Shown piece by piece: positions 1 to 6,432 of a DNA stretch of 8,292 bases (its first letter is position 1; each line of letters begins with the position of its first letter). Source of the DNA: CAYYGL01 sp964471235 (GTDB taxonomy: Bacteria > Calditrichota > Calditrichia > RBG-13-44-9 > J075); contig CAYYGL010000208.1 in the NCBI GenBank assembly GCA_964471235.1, positions 1 to 8,292 on the forward strand, read 5' to 3'. The notes under the pieces are model-generated. The model was not told where the DNA came from and ran no database searches. It saw nothing but the letters and a program-made list of their open reading frames with translations. The position numbers and the translations under genes are program-made.

Positions 1-321
1 AAACGCGACGGTTAGCACCAGGTTGGGGTAACCGAGGCTGCTGAGGAGCAACACTGCGGCACAGGTCACCATGGATGCGGTATTCCCTTCCGGAAAAACG
101 GCTGCCCCGGCGGGTACAATGTTCAACCACAGCAACTGCATCATGATGCCAATCTCGACTCCCTGGGTGAAGTCACCTAAAACAAATCCCAGAATACTAC
201 AGGAAAAAATGGGATGGGAAATTAATACCTGGAATGCAATTGTGGTATCCAGTGCTAAAATACCAATCAACAATGAAATCCCTATCAGTGTGGTTGTATC
301 GGCAAACGGTAATTCCATCAT
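1..321 (-). CDS. PTS system mannose/fructose/sorbose-family EIIC permease, N-terminal part (runs off left edge)
   Basis: This is the first 107 residues of a membrane permease of the mannose-class phosphotransferase system (EIIC, sorbose-specific IIC family). The family forms the sugar channel in the inner membrane together with EIID, and EIIB phosphorylates the sugar. The family signature is visible: a hydrophobic first helix (about 11-30) leading into ALDTTIAFQVLIS (23-35), then LGFVLGD (44-50), a second hydrophobic stretch with QLLWL (62-66), and the loop PAGAAVFPEGN (70-80). The usual length is about 230-265 residues, so some 40% is present. Two adjacent ATGs (321 and 318) can start it. 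Neither has a clear Shine-Dalgarno sequence, and an in-frame stop lies upstream at 352-354. The gene diverges from the M23 gene, and no EIIB or other PTS gene lies upstream of it in the window. The sugar specificity cannot be told, and in related bacteria such systems may be mainly regulatory. Confidence 0.85.
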   Translation of the reverse strand, partial: MMELPFADTTTLIGISLLIGILALDTTIAFQVLISHPIFSCSILGFVLGDFTQGVEIGIMMQLLWLNIVPAGAAVFPEGNTASMVTCAAVLLLSSLGYPNLVLTVAF

Positions 322-348
322 AGCACATTTTGCTTTTAAAGAAGTTGT

Positions 349-376
349 AAATTAAATCACCGACATGCAAATTCAA
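349..376 (-). promoter_or_regulatory. Possible promoter for the PTS EIIC gene
   Basis: Read on the minus strand, TTGAAT (376-371) and TAATTT (354-349) are separated by 16 bases, about 28 bases upstream of the first ATG. The -35 match is fair (4 of 6) and the -10 is weak, but its AT-rich form resembles the other candidate -10 boxes in this window. It was found by eye only, and AT-rich spacers produce such matches by chance. Confidence 0.3.
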
Positions 377-545
377 AGATTAAATCGAAGTAATGAAAAA
401 TGAAACCTGAAGGAAAGATCATACATCGGGGGTTTAAGAGCGTTTCCATTCGGGAAAAAGACATTCCTTTCGCACGAACCTCGCAGGAAAAATTCACAAT
501 CATTTCATCGACGGGATCATCTCGGCAAAATTCGATTAAAGACTA
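377..545. other. Gene-free part of the divergent intergenic region
   Basis: The full gap between the divergent EIIC and M23 genes is about 318 bases (322-639). Apart from the two candidate promoters, this central stretch shows no convincing reading frame, tRNA or repeat. The only structure I see is a short 5-bp hairpin (TTTCC at about 445-449 with GGAAA at about 455-459). It has no U-tract and probably no significance. Confidence 0.5.
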
Positions 546-577
546 TTGTTAAAATTCGCCGGAATATATTATATTTG
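546..577 (+). promoter_or_regulatory. Candidate promoter of the M23 peptidase gene
   Basis: TTGTTA (546-551) is followed after 18 bases by TATATT (570-575), a fair sigma70-type pair. The downstream element continues as TATATTTG (570-577), an exact match to the Bacteroidota-type -7 consensus TAnnTTTG, with an upstream TTG at a compatible distance. Transcription would begin near 583-585, giving a leader of about 55 bases before the GTG start at 640. Confidence 0.5.
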
Positions 578-639
578 TTGTTTATTTTCCGGGTTGGGAT
601 CGATTTTCCGGTAAAACGCTATTACCAAAGGTCAATAAA

Positions 640-2847
640 GTGAAGGTTCCCAAACTTCTTTCCCTTTTTGCAATTCTGTTCTGGCTGTTTTCTCCGGGGA
701 ATGCCCAGGAATATGTCTGGCCCACGGATGCCAGTCATGCCATTACCAGCACTTTTTGTGAATTTCGCCCCCGTCATTACCATGCCGCTCTTGACATCAA
801 AACCTGGCAGCAAACCGGGTATAAAATATTTGCCATTGATGACGGCTATGTGTACAGGCTGCGGGTTTCTGCCAATGGCTACGGCAAAGCGATTTACCTG
901 AAATTAAAAGACGGCAACTTTGTTGTCTATGCACATTTAAGCGGATTTAACAAACCGCTCCAGCAGTACAGCGATTCTCTTCGCCTGGCTACCCGGCGGT
1001 TGATTATGGATACCTATCTTCACCCCGGGCAATTCCCGGTAAAAAGAGGGGACTTCCTGGGATATACCGGGGAGACCGGCATCGGAGTGCCTCACCTGCA
1101 CTTTGAGATGCGGGACCGCCATGAACGCCCGATTAATCCATTACAATATTTTCAGGACCGGGTGACGGATACCATTGCCCCCCGAATTCGCATGCTGGCG
1201 TTGATTCCTCAGAGTGCCTCCACTTACATCAATTTTTTGCCGGATACCCTGATAATGCCCGTACCGCAACAGGAAACGGTGCGCCTCTCCTCCCCGATTT
1301 ATTTAACCGGAAAAGCCTATCTTGCCCTGCGCACCTACGACCTTGCCAATGGCGCCTCCAATCACTTCGATTTTTACCGTGCCGAGATGTTTGTGAATGA
1401 TTCCCTGGTTTACGAAGTGCAATACGACCGGTTTAGTTATGAGGAAACCCGCCTGATCGAACTGGACAAGAATTTTTCCCTGTGGCGAAAAGGGAAAAGG
1501 ATTTTCCACAATTTTTACCGTCACCCGGCAAACAGTCTTCCCTTTTATAACCAATGCCCGCCCGATGCCGGATTGTTAAGCGGCAAAATTCTCCGGGAAG
1601 GAAAAAACCGGGTTCGCATCCGGGTTTTTGATTACGCCCGTAATGTCTGCGAACTGACCATCCCCCTGATTTACCACCGTAAAATTCCATTACAGGCTTA
1701 TAACGTTACCACCTCCAACGGAATTCTGCTGGTCGGTATCAAATCGCCCCTGCCGCTGGAAAAATTTGAAGTCTCCCGGGCAAACCATTACCTGATCTGG
1801 CACCCGGTGCGAAACTTTGAAGTGAGCCATCGCGACGACATACGGAGTGCATACGATTATCATTTGCAAATTCCGCAGCCTCGGAAGCATACCACGGTCT
1901 TTCGCATCATCCCATTTTACCGTCAAGACACGCCGACCCTGCCACTGTTGATTCCCACAGCCCAGGAGGATTCCACTCCTCACGGTCTGAATGATTCCTT
2001 TCATTTCACCTTCTACGGAAACACCGTCAGTGTGAAAAGCAAGGGAACTCTCCCGGGAGCAGCGGGAAATTCCCTACCTTCCCGTTTCATTTATCGCTAT
2101 TCCCCGCGGGCATACCAGGCGGCTCTGGATGTGAATGACATCAAAACCATGCCGGATTCCACCAACCCCCTACTCTCGAAATTGGCGAAGTGGGCAGCGG
2201 TGGTTCCCGGCAAAGCCAGAACCGTTTCCTCTCCGGACGGGCGGGTCTCCGTTCACTTCCCGTTTAATGCGGTGTACGATACCATATTCGCCCATATCCG
2301 ACAATATGCCCCGCACCTGCCGCTGACGGCTCCTTACCGGTATGTTTCTGAGATTTACGATGTTCAGCCGTTTGACCAGCCGTTAAATTACGGGGCGTTT
2401 TTTTCCATCACCCTGCCCGATTCTCTTGCCGGTAAGCACGGAGTGGGCGCTTATTACTGGGATTATAAAAAAGGATGGTTGTTTCTACCCACGGAATCCA
2501 ATTCCCAAAAACACCGGCTAACCGCCCGGGTGACCAGCCTGGAAAAATTTGTGCTGATTCAGGATACCATCCCACCCCGAATCACACCGATCAATTTAAC
2601 TCACCATCGGTTAGCGGAACAGACTGCCCTGCATTTCTCGGTAGTTGATGAGATGGCGGGAATTTATAAAGAAACCCAGATAACCGTGTTTATCGATGAT
2701 AAATGGTCTTTGTTTGAATATGATCCGGAAGAGAAGCAGGTGATCATTGCGCCTCGCTTCCTACCCGGGGGAAAGCATGAACTGCGGATCACAGCAAAAG
2801 ATAATGCCGGGAACCAGGCAACAGCCGTTTTTCAATATTCCCGGTGA
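640..2847 (+). CDS. Secreted M23-family (LytM-type) metallopeptidase with Ig-like C-terminal domains
   Basis: This 735-residue exported protein has an N-terminal zinc endopeptidase domain of the M23 family, whose members usually cut peptide cross-links in cell-wall peptidoglycan. Residues 1-22 form a Sec signal peptide (basic MKVPK, hydrophobic core, likely cut after GNA). All catalytic residues expected from LytM are present: H48 and D52 (HxxxD) and H154 as zinc ligands, with H99 (YAHL) and H152 (HLH) as catalytic histidines, so the enzyme should be active. The rest (about 175-735) looks beta-rich. Two DTIxPRI motifs (177-183 and 642-648) open segments that resemble bacterial Ig-like domains, and the last one ends with a DNAGN-type turn typical of them. 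The middle (about 350-640) matches nothing I recognise. The start is GTG with AAAGG at 627-631 upstream, and it puts the signal peptide exactly at the N-terminus. The gene probably has its own promoter. Its target, whether self wall or another substrate, is unknown. Confidence 0.9.
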   Translation: MKVPKLLSLFAILFWLFSPGNAQEYVWPTDASHAITSTFCEFRPRHYHAALDIKTWQQTGYKIFAIDDGYVYRLRVSANGYGKAIYLKLKDGNFVVYAHLSGFNKPLQQYSDSLRLATRRLIMDTYLHPGQFPVKRGDFLGYTGETGIGVPHLHFEMRDRHERPINPLQYFQDRVTDTIAPRIRMLALIPQSASTYINFLPDTLIMPVPQQETVRLSSPIYLTGKAYLALRTYDLANGASNHFDFYRAEMFVNDSLVYEVQYDRFSYEETRLIELDKNFSLWRKGKRIFHNFYRHPANSLPFYNQCPPDAGLLSGKILREGKNRVRIRVFDYARNVCELTIPLIYHRKIPLQAYNVTTSNGILLVGIKSPLPLEKFEVSRANHYLIWHPVRNFEVSHRDDIRSAYDYHLQIPQPRKHTTVFRIIPFYRQDTPTLPLLIPTAQEDSTPHGLNDSFHFTFYGNTVSVKSKGTLPGAAGNSLPSRFIYRYSPRAYQAALDVNDIKTMPDSTNPLLSKLAKWAAVVPGKARTVSSPDGRVSVHFPFNAVYDTIFAHIRQYAPHLPLTAPYRYVSEIYDVQPFDQPLNYGAFFSITLPDSLAGKHGVGAYYWDYKKGWLFLPTESNSQKHRLTARVTSLEKFVLIQDTIPPRITPINLTHHRLAEQTALHFSVVDEMAGIYKETQITVFIDDKWSLFEYDPEEKQVIIAPRFLPGGKHELRITAKDNAGNQATAVFQYSR

Positions 2848-2875
2848 ATTAAATTCTGGAAATTTGCAGAAGTCT

Positions 2876-2903
2876 TTGCCAAGTTCTGTAAACGTATTAA
2901 ATT
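2876..2903 (+). promoter_or_regulatory. Candidate promoter of the PhoD-like gene
   Basis: TTGCCA (2876-2881) and TAAATT (2898-2903) are spaced by 16 bases, inside the 144-base gap after the M23 gene. The -10 is followed by TC and differs from TAnnTTTG at one position. No strong terminator for the M23 gene was found in the gap, so readthrough from upstream remains possible. Confidence 0.35.
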
Positions 2904-2991
2904 TCGGAGGGCGATATTCGATAGCCTTCTCTACTGTTCCCCTGGATTTCCTGAACATTAACCCCTTCATCCAACAGAAAGGAACGAGCAC

Positions 2992-4329
2992 ATGAAACGA
3001 CATCCAATTCTCTCTATTGTAATTCTGTTGATGACTCTGGCTGCCGGTCTGTTTCCGCAGGCAGAGTTACTGCAATCCGGTCCCATGGTGGGGTATTCGG
3101 AGATGCGGGAAGTGCTGCTATGGGTGCAAACCACTCAACCGGCGCGGGTAAAATTTGCATACGTTGATACCGCTGACACTACCCAAAAACTTTTTACGCC
3201 CGAGGTACAAACGGAGAAGCAATCCGCATATATTGCCAAAGTGGCGGTGGAGAACCTGGAGCCGGGTCATCATTATCGATATAAATTGTATATCAACGAT
3301 CAACTGGTGAAGCGGCCGTATCCGTTATCGTTTCAAACCCAAAAATTATGGCAATGGCGAGAGGACCCGCCACCGTTTAGCATTGCCGTGGGAAGCTGTG
3401 CCTATATTAATGAACCGGTCTACGATCGACCCGGCAAACCCTACGGCAGTGAGTATGAAATTTTTCAGGCAATTTTTGAAAAACATCCGGACGCCATGCT
3501 CTGGCTGGGTGATAATGTTTATCTCCGTGAAGCAGATTGGTACAGCCGGAGTGGTATCCTCCACCGCTATACCCACACCCGTTCCGTGCCGGAGTTACAG
3601 CCGCTGCTTGGCTCTGTCCATCACTACGCCATCTGGGATGACCACGACTATGGTCCCAATGACAGCGACCGTTCTTTTCGTCAAAAAGAGCAGACCTTAC
3701 AAGCCTTCAAATTGTTCTGGGGGAATTCCACTTACGGTATTAACGGCAAACCGGGGATCACCAGTATGTTTCAGTGGGCGGATGTGGATTTTTTTCTGTT
3801 GGACAATCGGTACTACCGCACCCCGAATCACTATACCGGCGGCAATCGTACCATCCTTGGGGAGGATCAATTTAACTGGTTGATAGAAGCATTAACGTAT
3901 AGCAAGGCGCCGTTCAAAATTATCGCCATTGGCGGGCAGGTGTTAAATCCGGTGGCAAAATATGAAAATTACAGCAACTATCCGGCGGAACGGGAACGGC
4001 TGCTGAATGCCATTGCCCATGAAAACATTACCGGGGTAATATTTCTAACCGGCGACCGTCATTTTACGGAATTATCGAAACTGAAACGCTATGGGAGGTA
4101 TCCATTATATGATTTGACCGTCTCCCCCCTGACCGCCGGGCCGGCAACAAAGGTGAAATCGGAAGCCAACTATCTGCGGGTACCCGGCACCCTGGTTTCC
4201 GGCAAACACAACTTTGCGATTTTACACGTTGAGGGACCCCGAAAAGATCGAGTGTTGACGATAACCGTTTACGATAAAGACGGCAGGGAGCAATGGCATA
4301 AATCAATCCGGGCAAATGATTTGAAATGA
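2992..4329 (+). CDS. Exported PhoD-like alkaline phosphatase / phosphodiesterase (metallophosphatase superfamily)
   Basis: This 445-residue protein belongs to the PhoD family of metal-dependent phosphomonoesterases/phosphodiesterases, which release phosphate from organic esters outside the cytoplasm. Residues 1 to about 20 are a signal peptide with a single basic KR pair and no twin-arginine motif. Residues about 25-120 resemble the N-terminal fibronectin-like domain of PhoD proteins (GPMVGY, then an EPGHHYRYKL segment). The catalytic domain follows with the family's metal-site motifs in order: GSC (134-136), LGDNVY (172-177), WDDHDYGPND (215-224), GGQV (314-317) and GDRHFTEL (354-361). The start ATG has AAAGGA at 2978-2983, eight bases upstream. 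No phosphate-regulon box was recognised, so regulation by phosphate starvation is unproven. The substrate is not determinable. Members of this family include phosphodiesterases acting on teichoic acid or phospholipids as well as true alkaline phosphatases. Confidence 0.88.
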   Translation: MKRHPILSIVILLMTLAAGLFPQAELLQSGPMVGYSEMREVLLWVQTTQPARVKFAYVDTADTTQKLFTPEVQTEKQSAYIAKVAVENLEPGHHYRYKLYINDQLVKRPYPLSFQTQKLWQWREDPPPFSIAVGSCAYINEPVYDRPGKPYGSEYEIFQAIFEKHPDAMLWLGDNVYLREADWYSRSGILHRYTHTRSVPELQPLLGSVHHYAIWDDHDYGPNDSDRSFRQKEQTLQAFKLFWGNSTYGINGKPGITSMFQWADVDFFLLDNRYYRTPNHYTGGNRTILGEDQFNWLIEALTYSKAPFKIIAIGGQVLNPVAKYENYSNYPAERERLLNAIAHENITGVIFLTGDRHFTELSKLKRYGRYPLYDLTVSPLTAGPATKVKSEANYLRVPGTLVSGKHNFAILHVEGPRKDRVLTITVYDKDGREQWHKSIRANDLK

Positions 4330-4347
4330 CCGGGGAATATCATTTTT
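4324..4347 (+). terminator. Weak possible terminator overlapping the phoD-like stop codon
   Basis: AAATGA (4324-4329) can pair perfectly with TCATTT (4340-4345) around a 10-base loop, and five Ts (4343-4347) overlap the 3' arm. The stem is short and AT-rich, so it would be a poor terminator. It is listed because it sits exactly at the end of the gene and just before the secD promoter. Confidence 0.25.
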
Positions 4348-4372
4348 GAATATGACGCAAAAATTTTTTACA

Positions 4373-4401
4373 TTGACTTTCCAGGGGATGTCCAATAAAT
4401 T
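4373..4401 (+). promoter_or_regulatory. Promoter candidate for secD-secF-STAS
   Basis: TTGACT (4373-4378) and TAAATT (4396-4401) are separated by the ideal 17 bases, making this the best sigma70-type match in the window. Transcription would start near 4408 and leave a leader of about 85 bases before the secD ATG at 4493. The TAAATTCG context also differs at only one position from the Bacteroidota-type TAnnTTTG. Confidence 0.55.
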
Positions 4402-4420
4402 CGTCGCTTGTAATTTCGGA

Positions 4421-4454
4421 AACGCTTTTTGCAGCAACATCGCCGACAAGCGTT
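4421..4454 (+). promoter_or_regulatory. Inverted repeat in the secD leader
   Basis: AACGCTT (4421-4427) and AAGCGTT (4448-4454) are perfect 7-base complements around a 20-base loop, all within the predicted secD 5' leader and ending about 22 bases before the Shine-Dalgarno sequence. No U-tract follows, so it is not an intrinsic terminator. It could be a regulatory RNA hairpin, a protein-binding site on DNA, or chance. Confidence 0.35.
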
Positions 4455-4476
4455 AACAATATGTATCCGTTACATT

Positions 4477-4486
4477 GGAGGAAGGA
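4477..4486 (+). promoter_or_regulatory. secD ribosome binding site that fixes the start codon
   Basis: The purine-rich run GGAGGAAGGA ends six bases before the ATG at 4493. A TTG at 4475 is in the same frame but overlaps this ribosome binding site and would add six residues (MEEGFQ), so the ATG is the better start. Confidence 0.8.
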
Positions 4487-4492
4487 TTTCAA

Positions 4493-6406
4493 ATGCCTCA
4501 AAAAATTACTTTAAAAAGTGTTATCATTTTGGGGGTCGTGGCGTTGTTTGCCTACCTGCTCCATTTTACTCTTTTATTTAATTCCATGAGCAAAGAAGAG
4601 CAGAAGAAGCTTGCCATTGAGAACCCGAAACGCTACGAAAAGCTGCTGAAGAACTCCATCAAATTGGGGTTGGATTTGCAGGGGGGCATGCACCTGGTGA
4701 TGGAAGTGGATGTGAAAGCATTGTTAGAGAAAATAGCCAAGAATAAAGACGAACGGTTTTACCGAGCCCTGGAAGCTGCGGCAAAAGAAGCGGAGGAGTC
4801 CGAAGCCAGTTTTGTTGATATTTTCGATCAGAAGTTGACCGAAGAAGGGGTCAATTTAAGTTTGTATTACGGCAGTCGGGAGTTCCGCGATCATGATGAA
4901 ATCCTTTCCTATCTGAAAAAACAAGCCCAGGAATCCATTAACCGTACTCTGGAAATTCTGCGAAACCGGGTGGACCAATTCGGTGTGTCGGAACCCAGTA
5001 TCCAGAAGCAGGGGCACAATCGTATCATTATCGAATTGGCAGGGGTAACGGATCGGCAACGTGCCCTGGATCTGGTCGGGAAAACCGCCAAACTGGAATT
5101 CCGTTTATTAAAGGACCCCCAGGTTGCTCAGCGCATTGCCAGCCGAATTAATGAATACCTGACCGGAGGAGGTGTTTCGGAAGATACCTCGAAAGTTCTG
5201 GCGGAAAAAGAAAAATCCTCAAAGCAGGATACCAGTGCGATAACCGCGGAAGAGTTGCTGGGGAACCCTCAAAAGACGGCTTCGGAATCCCTTACGGTGG
5301 ATACCACGGCTGTTGCCACTTCTGAAAATCCGGAATTTGGTGAAAACTTATTTTTTGCCTCCGGTCGAGGGTTAAGCATTAAAGAAAGCAATATCCCCCG
5401 ATTTTACAAAGTAATGGAAGACCCGAAGGTTAAAGAGATAATTGAGATGGAAGCCGGGGAAGCCGACATTTTGTTAGGCAAACCGGATGCTCGCACCCAC
5501 AATCTTCCCCCGGACAAACGATTTGTACCGGTGTATGTGGTAAATGCCAAACCGGCTTTAACCGGGGAAACCATTGTGGATGCCACGCCCCGGGTAGGCA
5601 GCGCCAACGATCCCAATGCCTTTGGTAAGTTTGAAACCGATTTGACCTTCAACGACCAGGGCGCCAAAGATTTTGCCCGGGTCACCGGCGCCAATGTGGG
5701 CAAACCGCTGGCAATTATCCTGGACGGAAAAGTGCACTCCGCCCCGGTGATTCGAGATAAAATCCGTAACGGTCGCGCCGTCATTACCGGTCTGGAAAGC
5801 ATCGAAGAAGCCAAAGACCTGGCAATTGTACTGAAAGCTGGTGCGTTACCGGCACCGGCAAAAATTATTGAAGAGCGTACCGTCGGACCCTCCCTGGGAA
5901 AAGATTCTATTGAAAAGGGGTATAAATCTGCTGTGTTAGGCTTAATTTTAGTCGCCCTTTTTATGCTGGTCTATTATAAGTTTTCCGGATTCCTGGCGGA
6001 TGTAGCCCTGGTATTAAACATTCTGATTCTGTTAGGATTTATGGCTGCCCTTCATGCCACCTTAACCCTGCCCGGCATCGCCGGTATCATTCTCACCATC
6101 GGGATGGCAGTCGATGCCAATGTGCTGATATTTGAACGCATTCGGGAAGAATTGGAGGTGGGGAAGTCGGTCTGGGCATCCCTGGAAACCGGATATTCCC
6201 GGGCATTCATTACCATTTTGGATGCCAATGTAACCACGTTTATCGCTGCAGTGGTGTTGTACAATTTCGGTTCCGGTCCCATCCGCGGCTTTGCCACTAC
6301 GTTAATGATTGGGATTACCGCCAGTATGTTTACCGCCATCTTTGTTACCCGGACCCTGTTTGAGTTACTGCTCTCCAAAAAAATTCTTAAACGGATGAGT
6401 ATTTAA
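4493..6406 (+). CDS. secD: Protein translocase subunit SecD
   Basis: SecD partners SecF in the inner membrane and uses proton flow to pull exported proteins through SecYEG from the periplasmic side. This 637-residue protein shows the full plan: TM1 (about 9-29), the LGLDLQGG motif (58-65), the large periplasmic P1 region, and five C-terminal helices from about 477 to 628. The fourth-helix motif GMAVDANVLIFERI (537-550) contains D541, equivalent to the essential proton-path aspartate D519 of E. coli SecD. EERTVGPSLG (460-469) precedes TM2, as in the family. P1 is longer than in E. coli: about 100 extra residues lie between LEFRLL (201-206) and ALTGETIVDA (355-364), including a Ser/Thr/Glu-rich probable linker (about 225-280). 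secF follows after 26 bases. No yajC precedes it, although yajC is often upstream. A promoter and structured leader precede the gene. Confidence 0.97.
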   Translation: MPQKITLKSVIILGVVALFAYLLHFTLLFNSMSKEEQKKLAIENPKRYEKLLKNSIKLGLDLQGGMHLVMEVDVKALLEKIAKNKDERFYRALEAAAKEAEESEASFVDIFDQKLTEEGVNLSLYYGSREFRDHDEILSYLKKQAQESINRTLEILRNRVDQFGVSEPSIQKQGHNRIIIELAGVTDRQRALDLVGKTAKLEFRLLKDPQVAQRIASRINEYLTGGGVSEDTSKVLAEKEKSSKQDTSAITAEELLGNPQKTASESLTVDTTAVATSENPEFGENLFFASGRGLSIKESNIPRFYKVMEDPKVKEIIEMEAGEADILLGKPDARTHNLPPDKRFVPVYVVNAKPALTGETIVDATPRVGSANDPNAFGKFETDLTFNDQGAKDFARVTGANVGKPLAIILDGKVHSAPVIRDKIRNGRAVITGLESIEEAKDLAIVLKAGALPAPAKIIEERTVGPSLGKDSIEKGYKSAVLGLILVALFMLVYYKFSGFLADVALVLNILILLGFMAALHATLTLPGIAGIILTIGMAVDANVLIFERIREELEVGKSVWASLETGYSRAFITILDANVTTFIAAVVLYNFGSGPIRGFATTLMIGITASMFTAIFVTRTLFELLLSKKILKRMSI

Positions 6407-6432
6407 TTTTTAGAAAAGGAGAACCATTCCAG

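Noticed and set aside
71..355. Plus-strand open frame of 94 codons at the left edge
   Set aside because: It lies opposite the EIIC permease frame, which has clear family motifs. The plus-strand translation has no recognisable features.
2907..2932. GAGGGC/GCCTTC stem-loop in the gap after the M23 gene, as a terminator
   Set aside because: The stem is about six pairs with a wobble, and no T-run follows it.
3383..3883. 166-codon plus-strand frame inside the PhoD-like gene
   Set aside because: It overlaps a region where the main frame carries all the metal-site motifs. The alternative translation is rich in odd Pro/Ser/Thr runs and has no ribosome binding site.
4475..4492. TTG at 4475 as the secD start
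   Set aside because: It overlaps the strong Shine-Dalgarno sequence that is well placed for the ATG at 4493, and the six added residues do not look like SecD.
5404..5814. 136-codon minus-strand frame inside secD
   Set aside because: It is antisense to a well-conserved secD region and its product shows no family features. The other long antisense frame at 6052-6378 is rejected for the same reason.
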